A stretch of 38,140 nt of DNA from CAYUNA01 sp047629355. Its GTDB lineage: Bacteria; Bacteroidota; Bacteroidia; Chitinophagales; Saprospiraceae. The position numbers were made by a program, and so were the translations under genes. The notes beneath the pieces were generated by a model. The model had not been told where the DNA came from and ran no database searches. It was given only the letters and a program-made list of their open reading frames with translations. The stretch spans positions 1 to 38,140 of the forward strand of contig JBLHWU010000028.1 of the NCBI GenBank assembly GCA_047629355.1, given 5' to 3'. Shown here piece after piece: positions 23,401 through 31,739 of this stretch. How positions within the stretch are numbered: position 1 is the first letter of the stretch; each line of letters begins with the position of its first letter.

Positions 23401-26357
23401 TGCGTACAAGGCAATTCCCAAAGATGTCTAAAACGCATGGTAAAACCTTCGTCCAATAGCGGCATTTGATAATCCAGAAGGTCAAAATTATAAGTGGTAT
23501 TTCCTGAAGTTGTTGGATTCAGTGGTTCAAAATTGACTAAAGTTGGACCTTGTTGATATTGTAAAAAAGTCAATTCCGATTCCAATAGGGTAGCGATGGG
23601 ATTAACGTTGTATTCCCAAGTGAGGATTTTGGCTAAATTTCTAAACTCAAAAGGAAAAAAATTACCCGCACCGAGCAATAAATCGAAGCGAATGCCACCT
23701 GGTTCATCCGATGGGCTACACGGTGGAATATTTACCAAACCATTGGAGAAGAATAACCGATAACCCGACAATTGCCAGGGTAAAAATTGACAATTACAAA
23801 CAAATGGAAAGTCTTGTAACTCGCCTGGATTATTGAAGAAACCGACGGAAGTTCCTGTCCTTAGATTAGCAACGTAAGGCAAATTATTCGTACCAATAGT
23901 ATTATAAATCACCTTATGTTTGGATTGAAAAATCACCGAATCGCCTTGGTTAAATGTAAAATCAACTGGAATATTACAACCCAACCCCACTAAGGTTAGC
24001 GGGGAAATATCATACGTGTAAGTATTCAAAAGGACAACATCCAAAATCTCTTCGGGGCGTGTATTTGGCGCCGCCACAACCACTTCAATCGTATCCACCA
24101 CAAACGGGTCGCCAAGGGTACAATTGTACACTGCACCCGTGCTAGCATCTACAATTCTAACCGATGCTTCGAGATTTTCAAAACCATTTTCATTCGTCAT
24201 CAATAAACGATTGAAGGCTTGATTCAATGCCAGAAATCCTTCAATACCCGCGTCCGCCGTATGCGCTTCAAATTGAACAGTAATCGCTCCATATCGCAAG
24301 TCTTCCTCCAGCACATCAATCACGACTGCCCCTGCCAAATCCGTTCGTAAAGTATCTCCCGCAAGTGCCCGATTTTCTCGAACTTGGTTAAAATCAAGGT
24401 CACCACTGGCATCGGCAAATCGGTCGTCATTATTGTCGGCTTCTCCAAAATTGACGCGGTTGAAATCCATTAAATAATCCAAATAGCCCACGATTGGAAT
24501 GTTGCAAATGGAGTCGGCAGGACATTCATAAGTCAATTCAAAATCGTCGCAAGTGATAATGCCACAATCGTCGGTATTGGTCGTATCCAACTGAACGAGG
24601 GTTTCTATAAACACTTGTAAATTGCCTGGCGCTCCCGTCCCTGTGCATTGATTGACGCAGGACGTATTGAAAATGGTATCGCATTCGGGCACTTCAATAC
24701 ATTCCAAATCACAGTCGAAAGAGACATTGAAATTGGTATTGACTTCCAACACGCCGAGTGGCATCGGATAGGTATAAGTGATGACGCTTGGTCCGCCGTT
24801 TGGGTCGGTTACAATTTCAAAATCAGTCGGCGTAATGCCACCCAATGCCATCGAATTAAGCGTATTACTTGGATGCCAACTTAGTCCGCAGGGCAACGTA
24901 TATTCTACAGAAAGTAAACCTGCGGAATCTTGAGTAATTGGCGAAACCAAATTATAAGTGAACGGATAAACGCCGTTGTCCATTAACGTTTGACCGATTT
25001 GATACGTCACCAGACTTTGCACCACGATGTTGTTTATGCCTGCACTCGTTCCACCACCTTCGACAACATCGCCTTCTGGACAAGATTTTTTATAGGCAAA
25101 CTCATAGGTGAAATTAGGGGTTTCATCCTCACAAGTAACTGCACAAACGTAAGCTTCCCAACTCACAATAATGCTTTGTCCGGGAGCTAAAGCAAGAATG
25201 TTGAAATTTATGCCTTCAAAAATATTCGTCACCGTACCGCAATTTTCAAAAGCCAGCGGCGTGGTTAGTGTCAGGTCTAAATTGAGTAAAACACCTGCGC
25301 TATCAATCGTCACGGTCGTCGGGTCAATGCCTGAAATTGTTGCGTCTTGATTGCCTAGAAAAATGGCAATATCAGTGGCAGGTTGTAGTCCATTGTTTGA
25401 AATTTCAATCTGCTGAATGGAAGGTTCGTTACCGCAAAAGTCAGCAGGAATAGAGGGTAAAGGGGTGAAAACTAAATTTGGATTGTCCAGACTCGGCTGT
25501 AAATTTATTAAGGCATTGTTCGTCTGTTGCTGGCAGATTTCATTATTGCAACCCCAACTTATCGTAAGGGTCGAATTGACGCTATTTTCATCAAAACCGC
25601 AGTCGGTAATGGTAATGGTTTCGGTAATTAAAATAACTTCATTCAATTCAAATAGCCCATCGCCATCGCCAATCGTCATAAAATCAGCCGTCGTCAACAT
25701 CATTTGAAAAGAAGTCGGCGTATCAGTTGTCACCATTCCTAAATCAGTGCTGATGTGAATTGACCCGCTCGTTCGATTGTCTGAAAAAGTGATTTTCGAT
25801 AAGGCGCCCAATCGTGTATTTTGAATAGTAATAACTCGTGTGAAAACATCACCTTTTGTCCCAGTAAATTCCTCGTTGGTCAAGCTCAAAATTTGCAACA
25901 ATGCCGTTTCAATATCATAGGGAATCGTGGTTGTGTTATTGCTGCCACCCGTCCAGTTGATATTATAGGAGTTGTTAAATAACTCGCCACCATCGATAGC
26001 TGCAATTAATTCACAATCCGTCAAGGCTTGAAAAGACACGGAAATCGCATCGCCTGGTCCAATGTTCTCCACTGCAAAAACAGGGTTGTTCAGATTGGAA
26101 ATATTTGATTCTGTGGCGTTGCTGACGCTATTTTCAAAATAGGTAATGCCATCGGGTAAAACGGCGTCCAATAGAACCATTTTAGCGGAATCTAGTAAAT
26201 TATTGGTTAACGTTACCGTAAACGTGGCGGTATCGCAGACCGTGATTTCAGCAGAATTGTCGTAGGTAATCGCAACAGTTTGCGCATAAGAATGGAGAGA
26301 AAATAGCAAAATTACCATTAGCATAGCTAAGCGGTGAGCTTTCATAAGCGTGAGCAT
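20499..26357 (-). CDS. Giant T9SS type B cargo (gliding-motility-associated C-terminal domain), repetitive surface protein
   Basis: A 1952-residue protein with a Sec signal peptide (HRLAMLMVILLFSLHSYAQ). Residues 1859-1952 are a T9SS type B sorting domain (IPNAFTPNGDGINDVF, IYNRWGKKVFEA, then TWDGT and VYIYIIEVNCG). The long middle is made of repeated beta-sandwich units with phrases such as ITYDNSAEITVCDTATFTVTLTNN, TIQNTRLGALSKITFSDN and VDVNNSGTATNETITIDFYLDNDG that match DUF11/SprB-like conserved repeats. Near the C terminus come SPTETTTYTVEFTDAAGCTG PKD-like units and many cysteines. Such proteins form adhesins or large surface filaments in Bacteroidota, and SprB-related ones carry gliding cells, but gliding cannot be claimed from this alone. 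It needs BamA and the T9SS for delivery. It is single-gene and upstream DNA is full of repeats. Confidence 0.93.
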   Translation of the reverse strand: MLTLMKAHRLAMLMVILLFSLHSYAQTVAITYDNSAEITVCDTATFTVTLTNNLLDSAKMVLLDAVLPDGITYFENSVSNATESNISNLNNPVFAVENIGPGDAISVSFQALTDCELIAAIDGGELFNNSYNINWTGGSNNTTTIPYDIETALLQILSLTNEEFTGTKGDVFTRVITIQNTRLGALSKITFSDNRTSGSIHISTDLGMVTTDTPTSFQMMLTTADFMTIGDGDGLFELNEVILITETITITDCGFDENSVNSTLTISWGCNNEICQQQTNNALINLQPSLDNPNLVFTPLPSIPADFCGNEPSIQQIEISNNGLQPATDIAIFLGNQDATISGIDPTTVTIDSAGVLLNLDLTLTTPLAFENCGTVTNIFEGINFNILALAPGQSIIVSWEAYVCAVTCEDETPNFTYEFAYKKSCPEGDVVEGGGTSAGINNIVVQSLVTYQIGQTLMDNGVYPFTYNLVSPITQDSAGLLSVEYTLPCGLSWHPSNTLNSMALGGITPTDFEIVTDPNGGPSVITYTYPMPLGVLEVNTNFNVSFDCDLECIEVPECDTIFNTSCVNQCTGTGAPGNLQVFIETLVQLDTTNTDDCGIITCDDFELTYECPADSICNIPIVGYLDYLMDFNRVNFGEADNNDDRFADASGDLDFNQVRENRALAGDTLRTDLAGAVVIDVLEEDLRYGAITVQFEAHTADAGIEGFLALNQAFNRLLMTNENGFENLEASVRIVDASTGAVYNCTLGDPFVVDTIEVVVAAPNTRPEEILDVVLLNTYTYDISPLTLVGLGCNIPVDFTFNQGDSVIFQSKHKVIYNTIGTNNLPYVANLRTGTSVGFFNNPGELQDFPFVCNCQFLPWQLSGYRLFFSNGLVNIPPCSPSDEPGGIRFDLLLGAGNFFPFEFRNLAKILTWEYNVNPIATLLESELTFLQYQQGPTLVNFEPLNPTTSGNTTYNFDLLDYQMPLLDEGFTMRFRHLWELPCTQETALPLSIHAVIDIPEFLPEPEFPMDTIQTNLGTLNPIRPALFLIPANSTYTSFDNMAIWDFSLTNFPTAFTDPAPNVWFYPTSTNGTVTDFVLTNLTTGMEIPLMNELYQLGDFPINFSENYQLSSVNNSCGIETVTLTFGWNCDAYTNLNNTPCHMQTVEVFVTSPPGELEMDVVSPIGPFDLCEEIPYHTIEIFNAQLGAVYNVNLDAILPSGIILVPGSSELAYPTGTAFQSIADPNLNGGVYSWDISNLNNDIATGGLQGFQFTPNHSASIRFLVTTECGFVSSSFMEFTATATQNCDVPTNELTKASVPINIEGVIPPYESTISIMPEGPDQIECGEDFTFTVNMQADGLTLQNDSVFITLPANATYVTGSYVAGTNAVAGEPTVQIVNGLQTLKWAMIADLPPNTNISFTLAATGFGLDCDGDNILVHTLQTQSAVCITDGTLCSILVETGMADFTVITAFPILNLSNLNITGNGTTVDFDVDVNNSGTATNETITIDFYLDNDGNGQLSAGDTFVSSAMTNGTIGVGQTVNVGGTANFPADQICQILAVFDEDNNCACNSDIIGISGALENTLPTTFVCSGDEIQIGVNNLPGHIYSWNAGNNITCTDCAETTFSAVNTTNDVVIYSYVLTDESSAGCVVMNTVEVAVQPTPNVLTPDQAICEGDIIVLQTTPASSYTWTGTGITNPNAASQTVSPTETTTYTVEFTDAAGCTGGGSITITVVETETMIQVPLCDGDSTQINDMGTYFFGGEIVCRDTIINGCPSEYCWEFLAVDSPNFNTPDEICIEEGETAEITLAGNFSSYQWFPSNPDLISCDDCPDPTFTPQSAADSFYTLTVIDENGCEGKVTYFVNVLPQCSADLVAIPNAFTPNGDGINDVFGPVIDGNFQKIFDADDSGFSMRIYNRWGKKVFEAAGGNPTWDGTLENEAGGADVYIYIIEVNCGEERKMLTGDVALIR

Positions 26358-26388
26358 TTGTAGGTATTAAAAAATTAGAGTGTATTCC

Positions 26389-26556
26389 TTAAGTAACTCG
26401 TAGCAATTAATTCGGTAATTTTATAAACATCTTTTTCCGCTATTTTCCCTTTAAAAATTCTTCAATAACACAGGCTATTAATGATTTTTTAAAGAAAAAC
26501 TATCGAAAAAATCTTGTCCAAAAATTTTACCGAATTAATTACGACGTGTTACTTAA
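26389..26556. mobile_element. 168-bp MITE with TTAAGTAAC ends (intact copy)
   Basis: TTAAGTAACTCGTAGCAATT (left) and the reverse complement of the right end, TTAAGTAACACGTCGTAATT, match over about 30 bp with few differences. The core TTTTATAAACATCTTTTTCC, then CTATCGAAAAAATCTTGTCC matches the interrupted copy at 2808-3125. There is no coding capacity. It lies directly upstream of the giant surface protein's start codon. Confidence 0.8.
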
Positions 26557-26560
26557 CAAG

Positions 26561-26641
26561 AGGAGTTTGAGGAGGGAAATGATTTATAAAAATCATTCCC
26601 CCTTCTCAATAATCACATTCGCGTTGCCGCAGGTAGCGCGC
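26561..26641. repeat. Composite hairpin element P, copy E
   Basis: H1 is GAGGAGGGAAATGATTT with AAATCATTCCCCCTTCTC (about 26569-26607). H2 is CGCGTTGCC-GCA-GGTAGCGCG (about 26620-26640), one mismatch. H3 is absent. It begins AGGAGTTTGAGG and abuts the MITE at 26389-26556. Confidence 0.75.
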
Positions 26642-26883
26642 AAATGACTTTCTTGATTTTTGTTGTCTTAACTTACCTTTAAGATGGAAATTTAAGCAAA
26701 AATGCTGCCTGAGAGATAGTGTTTTTCTAAAGAAAATGCAATTGACATTACAAATATCAATCAACTATTTTCGCAATTAACTAATTTTTAATTCCAAAAC
26801 TTAAAACTTCCCCATCTGTTTTCGTTATTTTGCAAACCTTTTGAGCAAAAATGTCTTTTGGTCAAATTCTTGTTTTAATTGAT

Positions 26884-27026
26884 TGGTAGGGGCGTAGCCG
26901 AATGTCATCAATTTAAGCGCAGGTAGCGGATACTTTCAGAGTATCTGTTACCTAAAACGGAGCAAATAGGTAGCAGTACACTGAAAGTATCCGCTACCTG
27001 GGCAACCACAAGGGTACGCCCCTATC
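26884..27026. repeat. Palindromic element R, copy 2, in an outer GTAGGGGCGTA repeat
   Basis: CAGGTAGCGGATAC (26920) pairs with GTATCCGCTACCTG (to 27000). An inner stem, GTATCTGTTACCT with AGGTAGCAG, lies between. An outer pair, GGTAGGGGCGTAGCC (26885) and GGGTACGCCCCTATC (to 27026), encloses everything. ATGTCATCAATTTAAG before the left arm matches ATGTCGTCAACTTAAG in copy 3. Confidence 0.7.
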
Positions 27027-27056
27027 AAACCAATTCACCAGTAACCAGCATCTGAA

Positions 27057-29156
27057 ATGGAAAGTTTAAGTTTTCAATATCCAACGTACTACCTGATTTT
27101 TTGCGCATTGCTTGGCTTAGCGTATGCGTTGACGCTTTATTATAAGGACGATAGTTTCAAAGAGTCTTCCCGAAATTGGAATGCCATTCTTGGTGTCCTG
27201 CGTTTTCTATCCGTTACTTTATTGAGTATTTTGTTGTTGTCACCGCTGTTAAAATCGCTGTTGATAGAGACGAAAAAACCAGTTGTGGTGATTGCGCAAG
27301 ATTTGTCGGAATCAGTGGCGGCGGAAATGGATGAGTCGGCAAGAGTCGAATATCAGGCGAATTTAGAAGCAATGACGACTTCTTTATCGGAGAAATTTGA
27401 GGTCGTCGAATATGGTTTTGGAAACGAGGTGCGACAAGGCATTGATTACAAATTTGAGGACAAAGTGAGTAACCTTTCGGAAATGTTGACGGAGGTGTAT
27501 GATTTGTATAGCAATCAAAATTTGGGCGCAGTTATTTTGGCGACGGATGGAATTTACAATGAAGGAAGCAATCCGATTTATACCGGAACGAAGTTATCCG
27601 CACCGATTTATACCATTGCTTTAGGCGATACGATTCCAAAGAAGGACTTGATTTTAAAACGGGTTTTTCATAATAAAATCGCGTATTTAGGTGATAAATT
27701 CAGCATTCAAGTGGACATTGCTGCACAAAATTGTGTGGATAACGCAACGACTTTAACCATTTCAAAAATAGAAAATGGCGTGGCTCGAAAGTTGTCCTCC
27801 AATCCAATTGGGATTGATAAAAACGATTTTTTTACCACCAAAGAAGTGATTTTAGATGCAGACCGCGCGGGTGTTCAGCGGTTTAGAATTGCGGTAAAAT
27901 CGGTGAGCGGAGAAGTGACGACGGCGAACAATGTGAAAGATATTTTTGTGGATGTTTTGGATGCGCGACAGAAGATTTTATTGTTGGCAAATTCTCCGCA
28001 TCCAGATATTGCGGCTTTGAAGCGGACGTTGGGAAAGAATAAGAATTACGAAGTGAAAACGGGTTTTGCGGCTGATGCGAATTTAAGAGTAGCCGATTAT
28101 GATTTTGTGGTTTTGCATCAATTGCCGAGTCAGTCGAATGATATTTCTGCGATTTTGAATGCCTTGAATACTAAGAAAATTCCACGCTTGTTTATCGTGG
28201 GTACGCAGACGAATTTGGGTCGTTTTAATGGCGTTCAACCCGTAATGTCTATTCAGGGTGACGGTCGAAATACGAATGATGTGCAAGGGACGTTTGCGAC
28301 GGATTTTTCCTTGTTCAAATTGGAAGATGATTTGAAACAGAACTTGCCAAAATTTGCGCCTTTGCTCGCGCCGTTCGGTGAATTTAAAGCAGAAGGCAAT
28401 GCACAAACGCTGCTGTATCAACGAATTGGAAAGATTGATACAAAATATCCGCTCTTAGTCTTGGGCGAAGAAAACGAGACGAAAATCAGTGTTTTGGCAG
28501 GCGAAGGGCTGTGGAGATGGCGATTGTTCGATTATCTGCAAAATCAAAACCATGATATTTTTGGGGAATTGATGAGCAAAACGTTCCAATATGCAACCTT
28601 AAAAGAAGACAAACGCCGCTTCCGCATTGCGATGGATAAAAACATTTTTAAAGAAAACGAACCCATCGTTTTTGATGCAGAATTATACAATGAAAGTTAT
28701 GAATTAATCAACGAACCGGATGTGAGTTTGTCGATAAAAAATAGCGACGGACGCGAATTTCCGTTTACGTTTAATAAAAATGCCAACGGCTATACTTTGA
28801 ACGCGAGCATCCTTCCCGTGGGCAGCTACACCTTCCGGGGCACGACTTTTTACAATGGTCAAACGCTGAATTACAATGGACAATTTAGTGTCCAACCCGT
28901 CCAATTGGAAGTTTATGAAACCACTGCCGACCACGGGATGTTGCGCCTGTTGAGCAAGCAATTTGGTGGGGAGTTGTATTATCCGAATCAGATTGCTAAA
29001 CTTGGCGAAGCAGTGTTGACGAAAGATACGATCAAGCCGGTTATCTATCAGACGACGAAGACGCGGTCGGTGATTAATTTAAAATGGATTTTCTTTTTGA
29101 TTTTGGCGTTGTTGAGTGGGGAGTGGTTTTTGAGGAGGTATCATGGGGCTTATTAA
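27057..29156 (+). CDS. VWA-type membrane protein with a C-terminal anchor
   Basis: A 699-residue inner-membrane protein. Two N-terminal membrane segments (about 11-28 and 43-68) precede a von Willebrand A-type domain: the MIDAS start DLSES (Asp82-Ser86, DxSxS form) and a later TDG (163-165). Then come Ig-like and glutamine-amidotransferase-like parts (KILLLANSPHPDIAALKRTL, YDFVVLHQLPSQ), a GEGLWRWRLFDY segment and a last membrane helix near 675-692 (WIFFLILALLSGEWFLRR). This layout occurs in Bacteroidota and Planctomycetes membrane proteins often found near BatA/BatB genes; here there is no Bat neighbour. Its role is unknown and metal- or protein-binding at the MIDAS is likely. It reads away from the repeat-rich region and I see no terminator before the following broken gene. 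Confidence 0.82.
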   Translation: MESLSFQYPTYYLIFCALLGLAYALTLYYKDDSFKESSRNWNAILGVLRFLSVTLLSILLLSPLLKSLLIETKKPVVVIAQDLSESVAAEMDESARVEYQANLEAMTTSLSEKFEVVEYGFGNEVRQGIDYKFEDKVSNLSEMLTEVYDLYSNQNLGAVILATDGIYNEGSNPIYTGTKLSAPIYTIALGDTIPKKDLILKRVFHNKIAYLGDKFSIQVDIAAQNCVDNATTLTISKIENGVARKLSSNPIGIDKNDFFTTKEVILDADRAGVQRFRIAVKSVSGEVTTANNVKDIFVDVLDARQKILLLANSPHPDIAALKRTLGKNKNYEVKTGFAADANLRVADYDFVVLHQLPSQSNDISAILNALNTKKIPRLFIVGTQTNLGRFNGVQPVMSIQGDGRNTNDVQGTFATDFSLFKLEDDLKQNLPKFAPLLAPFGEFKAEGNAQTLLYQRIGKIDTKYPLLVLGEENETKISVLAGEGLWRWRLFDYLQNQNHDIFGELMSKTFQYATLKEDKRRFRIAMDKNIFKENEPIVFDAELYNESYELINEPDVSLSIKNSDGREFPFTFNKNANGYTLNASILPVGSYTFRGTTFYNGQTLNYNGQFSVQPVQLEVYETTADHGMLRLLSKQFGGELYYPNQIAKLGEAVLTKDTIKPVIYQTTKTRSVINLKWIFFLILALLSGEWFLRRYHGAY

Positions 29157-29209
29157 TTTGAGGTTGAGTAAGACGTTAATATATTAAAAAGTAGAAAATT
29201 CTTATATAA

Positions 29210-30277
29210 ATGATTTTACAGAAAGGATACATTTTTAATTGGGTTGAATTTAATTTTGATTTACCATTCAAAATAGCTGATGATATTTATCTTCGAAAAG
29301 CAAATGAAGATGAAATGATTTTTTTTTTTAGAGAACACTGTTTAAGGAATTCAGATGAGAACAAAGTTTTAAATGGAGCTCCAATATATGAACTTGAGTA
29401 TAAAAGAGCACCTCAAGGTTTTAGTCCAAGAGCAATTGAACCGTCTCAATGGAAATATTGGGTAATAGAATCTTATGGTTCAAATTACTTAGGAACGCGG
29501 AATAAATAAATGCAGATTCTTGGAAGTGAGGTTTTGTTCTCAGTTTTTGCTTTAAACGTGCGATTTATGTTGATATAATGAGCGTTTTTAAAGTGAAAAA
29601 TGAGGACTAAATATCCTGTCAAGAATCTGCATTTATTTAATTCGCGTTCCTTAGATAAATTTGATAGGTTAAATGTGATACAAAACTGTCTAAATATTTT
29701 GCCCCATAGCTCCTATTTCTCAATCAGGGAAGTGAATGAGTCGTTTCACCTTGTTAATCCAATGATAATAAGAAATTTTGCTTTTAATCGCATCGTTCAA
29801 TTTGAAGAGTTTCAAAAATTAAAAGTGATATTTGATAAAATTGAGAGAATCATTTAAGAATATCCGAATATTTATACAGTGATGGAAAGTTTTAATGAAA
29901 TTAATAAACTGCATAATTCTTCTGATTTTAAGTTACTATCTTACTTTTCTGTTCTCGAATCATTATTAACTCATAAGCCAAAGGATAGTGGAGATAGTAT
30001 TACAAGACAAATTAAATCAAAAATTCCTTTGATTAACAATCGTTTATCAAGTCCGATAGATTTGAAGCTTTTTTTCGACCAAGGTAACGAAGATACGATA
30101 ATTACGAAACTTTATGGATTAAGAAGTTCTATCGCACATGGAGAGCGAATTACCAAGGTTGAGCCAATTCTTAAATCTAAACTTAACGTTCTTGTCTTTA
30201 TGGAACATATTGTGAAAGAATTTATTTGTCAAGCATTATTAGAGCCTCAGTTATTTACTGATTTGAAAAGATGCTAA
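29210..30277 (+). pseudogene. HEPN-domain-like gene split by a 159-bp MITE and a stop codon
   Basis: The frame from 29210 (MILQKGYIFNWVEFNFD) runs to SYGSNYL, where the MITE begins. Frame continuity returns on the far side as LDKFDRLNVIQNCLNILPHS through KVIFDKIERII. Next is TAA (29855-29857) in the same frame, then EYPNIYTVMESFNEINKLHN, YFSVLESLLTHKP and LRSSIAHGE, ending LFTDLKRC at 30277. The RSSIAH string is the R-x4-H motif of HEPN ribonucleases, and the LESLLTH region is typical of ApeA/Abi-like HEPN proteins. Both lesions lie in one frame: deleting the MITE plus one TTA restores it, and only the TAA would then remain. It may have been a phage-defence or toxin-like protein, which is inference from the HEPN motif and the toxin-antitoxin neighbour. 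Confidence 0.8.
29492..29650. mobile_element. 159-bp MITE (copy 2), inserted in a HEPN-like gene
   Basis: The ends are GGAACGCGGAATAAATAAA (left) and TTTATTTAATTCGCGTTCC (right), and in this copy pairing extends inward to GCAGATTCTTG/CAAGAATCTGC, giving about 31 bp. TTA lies on both sides (29489-29491 and 29651-29653). Its reverse complement aligns with copy 1 at 2937-3095 along the full length, for example GGATATTTAGTCC, TTTTTCACTT and GCTCATTATATCAA. With one target copy it adds 162 bp, a multiple of three. Confidence 0.92.
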
Positions 30278-30668
30278 GTACCGACGTCAAATTTCCCCGA
30301 TGTCCGATGTCAAATTTCTGGAGAAATCCGACATCTTAGATAGGAAATAAAGACAGAAATAGAAACATTTCCTTCTCTGATGTAAAATTCATCGGATATC
30401 AAATCTCCCGCTGTCACTACACATATTTGAAACAAAAAAAACGAAATGCGCTCGTGATAAGCTATGCTTTAATGTCGTCAACTTAAGGGTTTGATGTCTG
30501 ACCGGTAGCGGATACTTTCAGAGTATCTGCTACCTTTTGCTTGATTTTTATGTAGCAGATACCCTGGAGGTATCCGCTACATTCGCTTAAGTTGACGACA
30601 TTAAAGTTATGCTTCCTCAACGTGCTAAGGTTAGGGCGTCCTCGCCCGTTGTACAGTTTTCAAGTATC
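30278..30668. other. Intergenic region with repeats
   Basis: No gene is supported. After a GATGTC-rich stretch (GATGTCCGATGTCAAATTTC, about 30300-30320, and GATGTAAAATTCATCGG) lies the R copy 3 at 30467-30606. The end near 30640 reads GGGCGTCCTCGCCC, a small palindrome. Confidence 0.5.
30467..30606. repeat. Palindromic element R, copy 3, with perfect 21-bp ends
   Basis: CTTTAATGTCGTCAACTTAA (30467 on) is mirrored exactly, 21 bp, by the arm at 30586-30606. Within it GGTAGCGGATAC pairs with GTATCCGCTAC, and GAGTATCTGCTACC pairs with GTAGCAGATACC. So two nested pairs are enclosed by the outer arms. Hairpins this regular could extrude as cruciforms or be IS-mobilised; neither is shown. Confidence 0.75.
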
Positions 30669-31169
30669 TTAAATAGACTGTTTTATTGCCTCTTCATCGT
30701 GTATTTTCAAAATAGCATTCAACAACTTCAAAGAATAATATCGTTTGTTCTGTAGAAATACTTCAAACAATGTTTTCAATTCATCAATCATTTTCCTCTC
30801 TCTGGCAATTGAAAGAATGCCAATCGTTCCAATACATTGTATGCCAAAGTTCTCTGCGATATCTCTTGCTTTTTTATCATCTATCAGTAAATAATTGGCT
30901 TTCAATTCCTTGTATAGAATTACAGCTTCTGACTCCCCGTAATCCATCACAAAAGTCAAATCATTGAATCCTGAAATCTCTTTTGTTTTGTCTTTAAAAT
31001 AGTCAACAATTCTTTGATAATGTGCTGTTGTTTTATCTCTCGTTAGCTCTTCCCAAACTGCTTTAGGAATATAAATTTCATCGAACAACTTGTCCAGTAT
31101 TTCAAGTTTGTCAATAATTGCTAAAGAAAAAATCGGTCCCGCATCTGAAATAATTACTCCATTTTCCAT
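30669..31169 (-). CDS. DUF3368 PIN-like toxin
   Basis: A 166-residue PIN-fold protein of the DUF3368 group. It opens with VIISDAGPIFSLAIIDKLEI (first acidic residue Asp9), continues with PKAVWEEL, has a central MDYGESEAVIL and ends the nuclease core with LLIDDKKARDIAE, giving the acidic set expected for a metal-dependent RNase. The partner UPF0175 antitoxin ends one base before its start (TAA, G, ATG), so the two are translationally coupled. Such pairs are usually type II toxin-antitoxin systems, though many DUF3368 members are untested. It lies 391 bp from the broken HEPN-like gene. Confidence 0.88.
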   Translation of the reverse strand: MENGVIISDAGPIFSLAIIDKLEILDKLFDEIYIPKAVWEELTRDKTTAHYQRIVDYFKDKTKEISGFNDLTFVMDYGESEAVILYKELKANYLLIDDKKARDIAENFGIQCIGTIGILSIARERKMIDELKTLFEVFLQNKRYYSLKLLNAILKIHDEEAIKQSI

Positions 31170-31170
31170 C

Positions 31171-31431
31171 TTATTTCAACTTTTTAATATCTTCAAGTAC
31201 ATCTTCCAATTCCAATGTTGAAATTGGAATGTGGTTATCTGAAAGCATGGTTTCAAAATCAAATCGAGGCATTTGAGCAATTTGAGCGGCTTTCCCAATC
31301 GTAATTTTTCGCTGGATATACAATTGAATCGCTAAAGAAAACTTGATGCGCTGCTTCAATTCCTTTTCCGATTCATTTAAGGTTAGGAAAATATCAGAAG
31401 GAAGGTCAATATTTATGGTTTGTAGTGTCAT
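31171..31431 (-). CDS. UPF0175-family antitoxin
   Basis: An 86-residue protein: INIDLPSDIFLTLNESEKEL, KQRIKFSLAIQLYIQRKITI, GKAAQIAQMPRFDFETMLSD. The 'KITIGKAAQIAQM' stretch is the helix-turn-helix-like core of UPF0175 proteins and PRFDFETML the following conserved segment. It normally neutralises a DUF3368 or PIN toxin and represses the operon. It is the first gene of the pair, as is usual. Confidence 0.88.
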   Translation of the reverse strand: MTLQTINIDLPSDIFLTLNESEKELKQRIKFSLAIQLYIQRKITIGKAAQIAQMPRFDFETMLSDNHIPISTLELEDVLEDIKKLK

Positions 31432-31739
31432 CTCTTTTTTTATGCAAGATAGACTTTTTTGTTATTCTTCAAGTTGGAATAAGCTATTTTTTTTGCTGCC
31501 TTTTTTATAAAACCTTTAAATTTGCCCAAAAATCCAAAACCTACCCAGCAGCATTTACAAATCCAAAACCCACTCACATCAAATTTCAAACTTTCGTAAG
31601 TCCGTATCAGGATAAGAACTATATTTGCGCAAATTAAAAAATTGCTGTAAACACGTATTGCATCTAACAGCGTTTTCAAGCGCCTACGCAACAGGAGTTA
31701 ACTAACAATTTTACATTTACCAACTAATTTTGATACACA
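31432..31739. other. Intergenic region upstream of the antitoxin and the 31740 gene
   Basis: I see no supported gene in these 308 bp. A minus-strand frame at 31440-31691 (83 residues) begins with TTG, has a membrane-like stretch and a lysine-rich tail, and has no family resemblance. Promoters for the divergent antitoxin and plus-strand genes should be here, but no TAnnTTTG box stands out. Confidence 0.4.

Noticed and set aside
31440..31691. 83-residue minus-strand reading frame beside the antitoxin
   Set aside because: TTG start, no family resemblance and a low-complexity lysine tail; too weak to call, although a small membrane peptide cannot be excluded.
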